The notes under the pieces were generated by a model. That model saw only the letters and a list, made by a program, of their open reading frames with translations, made no database searches and was not told the origin of the DNA. Shown in pieces: positions 26,076 to 33,438 of a stretch of 64,000 nucleotides of DNA. Source of the stretch: Methylotenera sp. L2L1 (GTDB lineage: Bacteria; Pseudomonadota; Gammaproteobacteria; Burkholderiales; Methylophilaceae); NCBI RefSeq assembly GCF_000744605.1, contig NZ_JQMG01000001.1, positions 2,108,001-2,172,000 on the forward strand, read 5' to 3'. Positions within the stretch are counted from its first letter, which is position 1. Each line of letters begins with the position of its first letter. Position numbers and translations under genes: made by a program.

Positions 26076-27404
26076 TTATGACGCATTAGTAATCAGGTTG
26101 GCGCAATAAATACCGCTTCTAACCGCGCCTTCAATCGTTGCAGGGTAGCTAGCATATGTATAGTCCCCTGCTAAGTAAAGATTGTTTTGTGCGGTTCTGT
26201 TAGTTGGGCGCGCTAAATCAGGTACGCATGAAAACGTAGCTCTCTTTTCAGCAATCACTTTATGCCATAAGGGTTTTGGCAGATGTGGAAAAGCCAGTTT
26301 TAATTCTTTTGCAACGCTTAGTGCAAGGTCATCTTGTGTTAGTTTCTGATGTTTTCCCTCTGCGCTAACAACAACTGCCAATAGCCCTTTTTCTCCGCAT
26401 AATGTCCCTCGGTCAAATACCCACTGACTTAAAGTCCCGCTTAATCCAGACATGACTTGCGGCAGTTTTATCTCACTTGGGTATCGTAGGTAAACCGTGT
26501 AGATAGGTTGGTATTGATAATGGTGCGTTTTATCTTGGCTAGCCTTTAATTTAGGGAGCTGTTCTAGTAACTTGTCCGTTCTGGCTGGCGAGGTTGCTAC
26601 AATCACATGGCTGAAATGGAATGTCCCTTGTCTAGTTTCTAAATTAAAGCCGTTATCAGCCTCCACTAGAGTGCGTATCCGATGATTTAGTTTTATGCTG
26701 CCGCCTTTAGCTTGTATGTAATGTGCCAAAGGATGGGAAATAATCTGCGACAAATCCTGTTTAGGAATTAAAAAATCACTATCTTTTTTGCTACCACTAA
26801 ATGAGTCGCGCAATACATTTAAAAATATTTTACTGCTAGCCTTTGCTATAGGGGTGTTAAGCGCAGCTAAGCACAAAGGCTCCCATAGCATTTGGACTAG
26901 CTTTGGCGACTGCTTATGTTGCTTTAAATACTTTGCTAGCGGTTTATCATTGATGATTTCATAGTTGGATGATTGTAAATGCCTCATAAATCTTAAAGCA
27001 GTTATTCGCTCATTAAATGACAGCCCTTTACAAAACAAAAAACCGACTAAGATATTGAACGGGGCAGGTAAGTAATTGGCAGACTTGAGTGAAAATATTG
27101 ATTTAGCGGCACTTGATTGCATATTAAGTTGCAGTGGTAGTCGTAAAAAAGCTGCCTCTTCTTTTACACCAGCCTTTTCAAGCAGCGACAACGTGGCGCT
27201 GTAAGCACCTAATAAAATATGTTGGCCATTATCAAGTAGTTGTAATAAGTCTTTGTTTTCAACCACTACCGTACGAGCGCGTCCGCCTAGCTGAGAGCTG
27301 GCTTCGAATAATGTGACTGAGTAACCGCGTTCGGTTAAGGTGGCGGCTGCACTTAAGCCTGCGCAGCCGCCGCCAATGATTGCAATATGCTGATGCGTGT
27401 TCAA
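26076..27404 (-). CDS. hpnE: Hydroxysqualene dehydroxylase HpnE
   Basis: The 442-residue FAD-dependent amine-oxidase-fold protein has an N-terminal dinucleotide-binding motif GGGCAG (11-16) with acidic E34. The C-terminal FAD motif is LYLAGDYTYASYPATIEGAVRSG near 412-434. In characterised HpnCDE pathways HpnE removes the hydroxyl from hydroxysqualene to give squalene. The start is TTG with a weak ribosome site. It is last in an hpnC-hpnD-hpnE operon with 30-base gaps, so the assignment is well supported by context. Confidence 0.9.
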   Translation of the reverse strand: MNTHQHIAIIGGGCAGLSAAATLTERGYSVTLFEASSQLGGRARTVVVENKDLLQLLDNGQHILLGAYSATLSLLEKAGVKEEAAFLRLPLQLNMQSSAAKSIFSLKSANYLPAPFNILVGFLFCKGLSFNERITALRFMRHLQSSNYEIINDKPLAKYLKQHKQSPKLVQMLWEPLCLAALNTPIAKASSKIFLNVLRDSFSGSKKDSDFLIPKQDLSQIISHPLAHYIQAKGGSIKLNHRIRTLVEADNGFNLETRQGTFHFSHVIVATSPARTDKLLEQLPKLKASQDKTHHYQYQPIYTVYLRYPSEIKLPQVMSGLSGTLSQWVFDRGTLCGEKGLLAVVVSAEGKHQKLTQDDLALSVAKELKLAFPHLPKPLWHKVIAEKRATFSCVPDLARPTNRTAQNNLYLAGDYTYASYPATIEGAVRSGIYCANLITNAS

Positions 27405-27434
27405 ACGTATTCTCAGTAATCGTTATTTAAGAGT

Positions 27435-28277
27435 TTAAGCCAGATGTTTAAACCAAGTACTAAAGGCAATCCATAGTTTGCGTAATGTACCTAGCGATAT
27501 ACGTGCATTAAGTACTTTTTCTGCACCATCTATCTTTATTTCACGCAGTAATGTACGGTAAATAGCGGCCATAATTAAACCTACACGCTGGTTCTTTTTG
27601 TCTTCAGTCGGCAGTTCTTTTAGCGCTTTATCGTAATACATTTCAGCGCGCTCAATTTGTTCTTCTAGCAGTTTCTTAACGGCATCAGATTCACGGCTAT
27701 TTAAAATATCGTCTTCCGTAACATTAAACTTTGCAAGCTCATCTAGTGGAATGTAAATGCGATTGCGGCGAGCATCCTCACCGACATCCCTGATGATATT
27801 GGTTAGCTGGAATGCCATGCCAAGATCATGCGCAAATTTAAGCGTTTTTCTATTCTCAAAGCCAAATATCTGCGCAGAGAGTATACCTACCACGCTGGCA
27901 ACGCGATAACAATATAGCTGCAGTTGCTTGAAGTCTTCGTAGCGATTGAAGTTTAAATCCATCTCCATGCCATCAATAATTTCATGAAAGTGTTCTTCAT
28001 CTAGCTGAAATTGCTTGATGACAGGCTCCAGTGCCTTAGTCACAGGGTGTATTGGTTTTTTTAGATATAAGTTGCGTACCTCATCTTTCCACCAAGCCAG
28101 TTTGACTTGGGCGACCTTTAATTCAGTGCATTCATCGACAACATCATCAACTTCGCGGCAAAAGGCATATAGCGCGGTAATGGCCTCACGCTTATGTTTT
28201 GGTAAGAACATAAAACTGTAATAAAAACTGGAGCCGCTTTTTGCTGCTTTTTCTTGGCAATATTGCTTTGGGGTCAT
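27435..28277 (-). CDS. hpnD: Presqualene diphosphate synthase HpnD
   Basis: The 280-residue all-helical isoprenoid head-to-head synthase has two Asp-rich motifs: DDVVDE at 44-49 and NIIRDVGED at 160-168, which bind Mg-diphosphate. It joins two farnesyl diphosphates to presqualene diphosphate. The sequence RNRIYIP after the second motif is typical for HpnD. It is the middle gene of the operon. Squalene cyclase is not in this window. Confidence 0.9.
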   Translation of the reverse strand: MTPKQYCQEKAAKSGSSFYYSFMFLPKHKREAITALYAFCREVDDVVDECTELKVAQVKLAWWKDEVRNLYLKKPIHPVTKALEPVIKQFQLDEEHFHEIIDGMEMDLNFNRYEDFKQLQLYCYRVASVVGILSAQIFGFENRKTLKFAHDLGMAFQLTNIIRDVGEDARRNRIYIPLDELAKFNVTEDDILNSRESDAVKKLLEEQIERAEMYYDKALKELPTEDKKNQRVGLIMAAIYRTLLREIKIDGAEKVLNARISLGTLRKLWIAFSTWFKHLA

Positions 28278-28307
28278 ATGGGATTATCGAAACTGAGTAA
28301 TAAGTGT

Positions 28308-29210
28308 TTATAGTTTTAGCAATGCTTTAGAGAAGACGATGGCCCAATCCCAATAGTTCAGTGTTGGTCTACGGTTAAAAACATCGCCATTTACAGCGCT
28401 AATCTTATGAATAATGCGCTCTCCACCAGCAATGATCATGCGCATCTCAAAACCAATGCGACCTCTTAAGATTTTCCCTAGTGGCTTACCTGCATTAAGC
28501 AGGGCATGAGTGCGGCGCAAATTAAAGTGCATAAACTGATGCCAATGTTCATCTGTCACTTGGCTTGCATTCACATAAGCTCTAATGGTTTGCTCGGTAA
28601 TGCCAAAAGCTACCAGCTCATCCTGACATAGATAAATGCGTTGCTTGCCTTCATTTTTCTTAAAATCAATCGCTATGTCTTGGAGAAAATTAATCAACTG
28701 TAATGCAGAGCAAATATTGTCTGAGTATTGTATGTTGTCTGGAGTGGCCTGCTGGTATAAGTGCAATAAAAGACGTCCGATTGGATTCGCAGAGCGTGCA
28801 CAGTAATCCAGTACATCCTCATAATCAGCATAACGAGTTTTGGTCACGTCTTGGCTAAACGCATCCAGCAAGTCGTAAAAGGGGGCTATTGGTAGCTTTC
28901 TTTCACGTATCATTTGACCCAAGGTCACAAAAAAAGCGGTTTTGGGTTTTATATAGGCTTGTAATAAATCAAGCTCATCACGAAAGTCGCTAAGTAAGTT
29001 TAAGCGTTGCTCAATCGTGAGGTCGCCTTCATCAGCAAAGTCATCTGCCTGCCTTGCAAAGCTGTAAATTAAGGCAATTGGCTCACGTAAGTGGATAGGC
29101 AAAAAAAATGAAGCTACAGGAAAATTCTCATAATGACGATTAGCTAAGTCGAGGCTTTGTTGAGCCACTGCTGTTGATGTATCGCTAAGCTTTGAGCAAT
29201 TATTTACCAT
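28308..29210 (-). CDS. hpnC: Hydroxysqualene synthase HpnC
   Basis: The protein is 300 residues from the ATG at 29210; an in-frame TTG at 29228 has no ribosome site. It belongs to the same fold as HpnD, with Asp motifs DDFADEGD (56-63) and QDIAIDF (177-183). HpnC turns presqualene diphosphate into hydroxysqualene, the substrate of HpnE. It is the first gene of the operon. HpnC and HpnD are distant paralogues, which is normal for this pathway. Confidence 0.88.
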   Translation of the reverse strand: MVNNCSKLSDTSTAVAQQSLDLANRHYENFPVASFFLPIHLREPIALIYSFARQADDFADEGDLTIEQRLNLLSDFRDELDLLQAYIKPKTAFFVTLGQMIRERKLPIAPFYDLLDAFSQDVTKTRYADYEDVLDYCARSANPIGRLLLHLYQQATPDNIQYSDNICSALQLINFLQDIAIDFKKNEGKQRIYLCQDELVAFGITEQTIRAYVNASQVTDEHWHQFMHFNLRRTHALLNAGKPLGKILRGRIGFEMRMIIAGGERIIHKISAVNGDVFNRRPTLNYWDWAIVFSKALLKL

Positions 29211-29355
29211 GGCGTGAGTATGCCACAAAATTAAATCATTTTTGATGACGACGGCTGGTATTTATGAGGAACATTTGTTTTCCAAGATGGTAAATTTTTT
29301 CTGAAAATAATTAAAGCTTTGTTAAAATAAAAAAGTATTCATAGAGAAAGCAATT

Positions 29356-30102
29356 ATGTTAGCAATTATTGGCGGTACCGGTCTGACGCAATTAGACAAC
29401 TTAAACATAACTAGACGTTTAATCGTACGCACGCCTTATGGAGAGCCATCACAGCCGCTTATCTTTGGTGAGATTTCTGGTCGGGAGGTTATCTTCTTAG
29501 CACGTCATGGAAATGGACATACCATTCCGCCTCATGAAGTTAATTACCGTGCCAATATTGCAGCTTTGCATTTACAGGGTGTGACTGAAATTGCAGCCAT
29601 CGCGACAGTAGGGGGTATTCACCCGGATTTGTCAGCAGGAAAGATAGTGGTACCGCATCAGATTATTGATTATACCTATGGCAGAAAAACAACGTTTCAT
29701 GATGGCGTGAGTAACCCTGTGAAGCATATCGACTTTACTGAGCCTTACTGCCAAGTTTTACGTGAGAAGTGGAAAAAAGCAGCAATTGCAGTAGGCGAAG
29801 AGGTGGTTAATCATGGTGTGTATGCCGCAACGCAAGGGCCTAGGCTTGAAACTGCGGCAGAGATTGATCGCTTAGAGCGAGACGGGGCAACCGTGGTGGG
29901 GATGACAGGCATGCCAGAAGCAGCGCTAGCGCGTGAATTGGGCATTAGCTATGCAACGATTTGTCCTGTAGCGAATTATGCAGCTGGACGAGGTGATAAT
30001 TTACATGAAATTAAATATGAGGAAGTCATCTCTAACTTAAATCTCACCATGGTGAGAGTAAGAAACATTATTGCGCAACTCGTCAAACAGAATGGGCATT
30101 AA
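29356..30102 (+). CDS. mtnP: S-methyl-5'-thioadenosine/thioinosine phosphorylase
   Basis: The 248-residue protein is of the trimeric PNP/MTAP fold, with phosphate-binding IGGTGL at 5-10, RHGNGHTIPPHEVNYRANI near 50-68, and MTGMPEAALARELG near 193-206. It phosphorolyses methylthio-nucleosides produced in polyamine and methionine metabolism. Betaproteobacterial members may act on methylthioinosine rather than methylthioadenosine; sequence alone does not decide. It is divergent from hpnC and followed by def after 49 bases. Confidence 0.85.
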   Translation: MLAIIGGTGLTQLDNLNITRRLIVRTPYGEPSQPLIFGEISGREVIFLARHGNGHTIPPHEVNYRANIAALHLQGVTEIAAIATVGGIHPDLSAGKIVVPHQIIDYTYGRKTTFHDGVSNPVKHIDFTEPYCQVLREKWKKAAIAVGEEVVNHGVYAATQGPRLETAAEIDRLERDGATVVGMTGMPEAALARELGISYATICPVANYAAGRGDNLHEIKYEEVISNLNLTMVRVRNIIAQLVKQNGH

Positions 30103-30151
30103 CAAACGTCGTTAATTCACGAGACACTTTTGGTTAAGGATTAAGGTAAAA

Positions 30152-30697
30152 ATGGCGATTAAAGCTGTATTAAGAATGGGCGAGCCATGCTTGCTGGCAA
30201 AAGCTGAACCTGTGGCGCAGTTTGATACAGCAGCATTGCATGAGTTAATCCAAGATTTAGAAGATACGATGCAACACATGAACGGTGCCGGGATAGCTGC
30301 GCCTCAAATTGGTGTTAGTCTTCGCGTTGTCATTTTTGGTCAAAAAGAATCAACAGTAACTAATCCTAGATATCCAGATGCTGATGCGGTGCCTTATACC
30401 GTGCTAATTAACCCAAAATTAACATTTATTGGCAATGAAATTGAAAATGATTGGGAAGGGTGCTTGTCAGTTCCCGGAATGCGAGGTATAGTGCCGCGTC
30501 ATCTGAAATTGCACTACACAGGCTTTGATCAGTACGGCAATAAAGTCGATAGATTGGTTAGCGGCTTTCATGCGCGCGTGGTCCAGCATGAATGTGATCA
30601 CTTAGATGGTGTTTTATATCCAATGCGGATAATAGATTTAAAAGATTTTGGATATTCTGATGTTTTTTTTCCAAATCAGGATGTTCAAGACGATTAA
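30152..30697 (+). CDS. def: Peptide deformylase
   Basis: The 181-residue metalloenzyme removes the formyl group from nascent proteins. The three motifs are complete: GAGIAAPQ at 45-52, EGCLS at 102-106 (metal Cys104) and HECDH at 146-150 (both metal His and catalytic Glu). The usual fmt neighbour is absent, so this may be a stand-alone or second copy. The tRNA-Ser promoter begins directly after its stop. Confidence 0.93.
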   Translation: MAIKAVLRMGEPCLLAKAEPVAQFDTAALHELIQDLEDTMQHMNGAGIAAPQIGVSLRVVIFGQKESTVTNPRYPDADAVPYTVLINPKLTFIGNEIENDWEGCLSVPGMRGIVPRHLKLHYTGFDQYGNKVDRLVSGFHARVVQHECDHLDGVLYPMRIIDLKDFGYSDVFFPNQDVQDD

Positions 30698-30702
30698 TTT
30701 GT

Positions 30703-30711
30703 TGTTATAAT
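30703..30711 (+). promoter_or_regulatory. Extended -10 promoter of tRNA-Ser
   Basis: TGTTATAAT is a perfect extended -10 (TGn plus TATAAT), 33 bases before the mature tRNA 5' end. The -35 match (TTCAAG, inside the end of def) is weak, which is usual for extended -10 promoters. Confidence 0.6.
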
Positions 30712-30743
30712 GCTGACCTCGTAACGCAAGTAACGATTTAGAT

Positions 30744-30833
30744 GGAAGAGTGGCAGAGCGGTTTAATGCTACAGTCTTGAAAACTGTCGTGGGTTCACGC
30801 CCACCGTGAGTTCGAATCTCACCTCTTCCGCCA
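30744..30833 (+). tRNA. tRNA-Ser(UGA)
   Basis: The 90-nt class II tRNA has acceptor GGAAGAG paired with CTCTTCC, discriminator G and encoded CCA. The anticodon loop CTTGAAA gives UGA (Ser). It has a long variable arm, as expected for Ser, and the T loop TTCGAAT. The last 14 bases of the gene are part of a 16-bp repeat found again at 32691-32706, marking an integration site. Confidence 0.97.
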
Positions 30834-30835
30834 AG
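30820..30835 (+). repeat. attL: 16-bp direct repeat at the tRNA-Ser 3' end
   Basis: CACCTCTTCCGCCAAG covers the end of the T-stem, the 3' acceptor strand, CCA and two bases beyond. An exact copy is at 32691-32706. Integrases of the tyrosine family commonly use tRNA 3' ends in this way, leaving the tRNA intact on one side. Confidence 0.85.
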
Positions 30836-30866
30836 GATTCCGATTAAGAAGTCCAGTAAAGTGCAA

Positions 30867-30900
30867 AACCCTCATAGATGTTAGCTTTGAGGGTTTTTTT
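30867..30900 (+). terminator. Island-borne terminator for tRNA-Ser
   Basis: AACCCTCA (30867-30874) and TGAGGGTT (30888-30895) form an 8-bp stem, followed by a T-run of seven. It stands inside the island, so the insertion seems to have supplied a replacement terminator. Confidence 0.8.
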
Positions 30901-31084
30901 ACGTCCAAAGTAATTCAAAACTTCCAAATAAAAACTAGTAACTAATAATGCTGGTATACATACGAACACCAACAAGTCGAACTAAATACCAACACCTTTA
31001 TTATTAAGGGACGTGGGATTAAAGTTTTTACAGTATTTCAATTACACTAGCGAAACTAAAAATATAAGATTACGATAATCTAGT

Positions 31085-31858
31085 ATGAATCTCGATTTAT
31101 TTGCCTTTTTATCACCCATAGTTGGTGTCTTTGTATTTTTTTTACTAGAGCGATTTCTTTTAAAAGAAAAAAATGTGGTTACAAACCGTATTAGAACCTT
31201 TTTGGGCATTGAAACATTAAACCTTATACTCAGTATTATTTTATCGGCTGTTTTTCTTATCCCGCTAGTATTTCTGCTTGCACCACTACAAATATTTAGT
31301 TTTTCTAATCTTGAAGTTCCTAAAGTTTTGAGTTTTATCTTGAGCTTTTTATTCATGGACTTCATTAGTTATTTACAACATAGACTTCATCACAAAATTC
31401 CGACTCTATGGAAGTTTCATCGACTCCATCACTCCGATAAGCATATGGACTCTTTAACAACTTTTTTACATCATCCATTAGAGATTGTTTCTGGGTTTGT
31501 TTTTACAATTTCATTTGCCGTGATTTTTGATGTTCCTGTAATTGTGATGGTTATATATAGCTTAATTGCTGGTTTGCATTCGCCATTCACACATTTAAGA
31601 AAAACAATTCCTTTGAAAATTGAAAAGTATCTTAAATATATTTTAATTACGCCTAACTTTCACAAAGTTCATCATTCTATTGATATGAAAGAAGGAAATT
31701 CAAACTTCGGAATTATTTTTATTTTTTGGGATATTGTTTTTGGATCATCTTGTTTGAAGACACCTTCTGATTTAAACAAAGTCGAATTAGGGATTGATAA
31801 TAAACAACATACTGATACAATCAATTTAATAACATTAATCAAAAATCCATTCGTTTAG
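31085..31858 (+). CDS. Membrane fatty-acid hydroxylase / sterol desaturase family protein
   Basis: The 257-residue protein has several membrane helices (about 8-25, 42-66, 80-96, 133-165) and the His clusters of the di-iron membrane hydroxylase family: HRLHH at 99-103, HRLHH at 112-116, HSPFTH at 165-170 and HKVHH at 193-197. These ligands would bind two irons and use oxygen to hydroxylate or desaturate a lipid tail. The substrate is unknown. The base composition is AT-rich compared with neighbours, fitting transfer with the island. The next gene starts 7 bases after its stop. Confidence 0.8.
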   Translation: MNLDLFAFLSPIVGVFVFFLLERFLLKEKNVVTNRIRTFLGIETLNLILSIILSAVFLIPLVFLLAPLQIFSFSNLEVPKVLSFILSFLFMDFISYLQHRLHHKIPTLWKFHRLHHSDKHMDSLTTFLHHPLEIVSGFVFTISFAVIFDVPVIVMVIYSLIAGLHSPFTHLRKTIPLKIEKYLKYILITPNFHKVHHSIDMKEGNSNFGIIFIFWDIVFGSSCLKTPSDLNKVELGIDNKQHTDTINLITLIKNPFV

Positions 31859-31865
31859 GAAAAAT

Positions 31866-32357
31866 ATGAAATCTAAATTGTCACTGCTAATTATAGCTAT
31901 AACATTAAGTGCCAATGCTTATGCGGGGGTTATTATCCCTCCGCCGAATGCACCTTTAAAGTCTAATACCGATACTGAAAATCGGGCATATGCAGGTTTG
32001 GTTTGGACTTTGCAAGATAAGATGTCATTCATTCCTAATTTAACAATTGGTTTAAGATCGTTGCGCGTTAAATCTAGTGACAGTGTTCAAGGTGCTGATA
32101 TTAGTACCAGAATTAAATTGACTGATGGAATCTCATTCGATAGTACACGGTTATTATACGTTGGCGGTAGTCGTGACATCTTAGGCAATATCGGTGTAGG
32201 TTACTCGCATGCCAACTCTTCGTTATTGGGTACATTGGCAATTCAAGGCCCTCATTCAAAAATTGGATCGGATTATGAATTTTCTGATAAAAGATTTTTA
32301 CCCTACCTAGAGTTACTTACTGTTGATAGCCCTAATAAAGTCAATAAAAAGCAATAA
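31866..32357 (+). CDS. Exported protein of unknown function
   Basis: I do not recognise this 163-residue protein. Its N-terminus MKSKLSLLIIAITLSANAYA is a clear signal peptide (cleavage after residue 20). The mature part has alternating polar and hydrophobic residues with Gly and Ser (LTIGLRSLRVKSSD, LYVGGSRDILGNIGVGYSHAN), which suggests beta-strands, perhaps of an outer-membrane or periplasmic beta-rich protein. It begins 7 bases after the hydroxylase gene, so the two are likely co-transcribed. There are no cysteines. Confidence 0.6.
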   Translation: MKSKLSLLIIAITLSANAYAGVIIPPPNAPLKSNTDTENRAYAGLVWTLQDKMSFIPNLTIGLRSLRVKSSDSVQGADISTRIKLTDGISFDSTRLLYVGGSRDILGNIGVGYSHANSSLLGTLAIQGPHSKIGSDYEFSDKRFLPYLELLTVDSPNKVNKKQ

Positions 32358-32404
32358 CTTAAGCAAGTTCTATTGAAATTCAATAATCAACTTAATTGAA
32401 ATAA

Positions 32405-32432
32405 AAATGCCTACTGTAAGTAGGCGTTTTTA
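32405..32432 (+). terminator. Terminator after the exported-protein gene
   Basis: GCCTACT and AGTAGGC form a 7-bp stem with a 3-base loop (32409-32425), followed by GTTTTTATT. It lies about 50 bases after the stop and ends the two-gene island operon. Confidence 0.8.
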
Positions 32433-32690
32433 TTGTTACCTTTAAAATTGTACTTCAACGCATCTTGGCCATATTCATAATTATGGTTAAGTTGAAACTG
32501 ATAGATTAATCAATGTAAAAAATAGGGTTTCTCAATTTAGTGTTGGTATTACATTTATGAATATTTTGCAGTTTGTTATATAATACTTATCTTAAGTGGT
32601 TGGAAGTTTAGCTTGTAGCGTTTGGTATCTAGCTGCATGGATGTAATGTAACTTATTGAAGTGAAATATATTTATATAACATTCACAGGG

Positions 32691-32706
32691 CACCTCTTCC
32701 GCCAAG
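32691..32706 (+). repeat. attR: second copy of the tRNA-Ser 3'-end repeat
   Basis: CACCTCTTCCGCCAAG repeats the sequence at 30820-30835 exactly. Flanking bases differ on both sides. No other part of a tRNA is present here, so this is a 3'-end duplication, not a broken tRNA gene. Confidence 0.85.
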
Positions 32707-32712
32707 AATTTT

Positions 32713-32750
32713 AAGCCGCTTAACTTTACAATTAAGCGGCTTTGTTTTTT
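32713..32750 (+). terminator. Original tRNA-Ser terminator, displaced by the island
   Basis: AAGCCGCTTAA and TTAAGCGGCTT form a perfect 11-bp stem with an 8-base loop, followed by TGTTTTTT. It is 6 bases after the right att repeat. Joining attL to this point would rebuild a tRNA gene with a terminator directly behind it. Confidence 0.8.
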
Positions 32751-32788
32751 AAACGTTAGTATCATCAAACATTATCCTAGGAATTAAC

Positions 32789-33067
32789 ATGACTCAAATC
32801 ATCGTAGATCACAACCCATCAGAAGAGAAATTAAAACAATTAGGCGTATCAAGCTGGTCTATCTGGGATTGCGCGCCTTCTAAATTCCCACTTAACTTTG
32901 ATTCAGCAACTGAAAGTGCATATGTACTTGAAGGCGAAATTCACGTGACACCACAAGGTGGCGAAACTGTTGTGATTAAAGCAGGTGATTTCGTTGTGTT
33001 CCCTAAAGGTTTGAAATCAAACTGGGAAGTAACTAAACAATTGAAAAAACACTACAAGCATTCATAA
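32789..33067 (+). CDS. Small cupin-domain protein (first of a pair)
   Basis: The 92-residue single cupin domain is of the DUF861/cupin_3 type, with LEGEIHVTPQGGETVVIKAGDF and FPKGLKSNWEV. The second cupin motif has Trp where many cupins have a metal His, and the HxH of motif 1 is absent, so a metal site is doubtful. The function is unknown. A paralogue of similar length follows after a terminator. The gene is just outside the right end of the tRNA-Ser island. Confidence 0.8.
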   Translation: MTQIIVDHNPSEEKLKQLGVSSWSIWDCAPSKFPLNFDSATESAYVLEGEIHVTPQGGETVVIKAGDFVVFPKGLKSNWEVTKQLKKHYKHS

Positions 33068-33095
33068 TTGCAATTTAGTGAATAAAGCTTAAAAT

Positions 33096-33123
33096 AAAGC
33101 CTCGATTCGTCGGGGCTTTTTTA
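33096..33123 (+). terminator. Terminator with UUCG tetraloop between the cupins
   Basis: AAAGCCTCGA, loop TTCG, TCGGGGCTTT form a 10-bp stem with one G-U pair, followed by TTTT. UUCG loops give very stable hairpins. It lies after the first cupin gene, so the second may depend on its own promoter or on read-through. Confidence 0.85.
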
Positions 33124-33140
33124 TTGCTAAGGAGTTTGAA

Positions 33141-33416
33141 ATGAGTAAAATCATCGTAGAAAAACCGAGTGCAGAGCAGTTGGCATCCTTAGGTGTAAAG
33201 AGCTGGCCGACTTGGTCTAAAGAAGTGTCGCAATTCCCGTGGCGCTTTAGTACGCAGGAAATTGCTTATATCTTGGAAGGTGAAGTAACGGTTCAGCCTG
33301 CCGAAGGTGAAGCAGTAAGTTTTACAGTAGGTGATCTAGTGACGTTTCCCGCAGGTTTATCTTGTGTGTGGCATGTTAAAAAGCCACTGAAAAAACATTA
33401 TCAGCTTGGTGGATAG
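33141..33416 (+). CDS. Small cupin-domain protein (second of a pair)
   Basis: The 91-residue paralogue of the preceding gene shares an opening (IIV, then LGVxSWxxW) and the core AYILEGEVTVQP, VGDLVTFPAGL, VWHV and LKKHY. It has the same loss of the HxH metal motif. GGAG lies 8 bases before the ATG. The pair looks like a local duplication that has since diverged. Function unknown. It converges with glnD, with only 22 bases between. Confidence 0.8.
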   Translation: MSKIIVEKPSAEQLASLGVKSWPTWSKEVSQFPWRFSTQEIAYILEGEVTVQPAEGEAVSFTVGDLVTFPAGLSCVWHVKKPLKKHYQLGG

Positions 33417-33438
33417 ACACTAATTCCTTATGGGTAAT

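Larger units (their letters stand above)
30820..32706. mobile_element. Small tRNA-Ser-integrated island without integrase
   Basis: The segment between two 16-bp copies of the tRNA-Ser 3' end is visibly more AT-rich than the flanks. It holds a fatty-acid hydroxylase-like gene and a small exported-protein gene, and carries a new terminator just after the tRNA. The original terminator now stands after the right-hand repeat at 32713-32750. No integrase, excisionase or transposase frame is present. It could be a decayed remnant or an element mobilised in trans. Repeat-to-repeat length is 1,871 bases. Confidence 0.7.
32358..32788. other. Non-coding stretch spanning the right end of the island
   Basis: The first part is AT-rich, holds a terminator at 32405-32432 and no convincing open frame. 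An 11-bp sequence at 32540-32550 is the inverted copy of 30985-30995 near the left end. The right att repeat is at 32691-32706, the displaced tRNA terminator at 32713-32750, and the ribosome site of the first cupin gene just before 32789. Confidence 0.6.

Noticed and set aside
30834-32690. Hidden integrase or transposase in the tRNA-Ser island
   Set aside because: No frame of useful length outside the two cargo genes on either strand; the antisense frame at 31042-31365 is the shadow of the hydroxylase gene.
32691-32706. Possible second, broken tRNA-Ser gene
   Set aside because: Only the last 16 bp match; no anticodon, D or T arm is present upstream. It is an att repeat.
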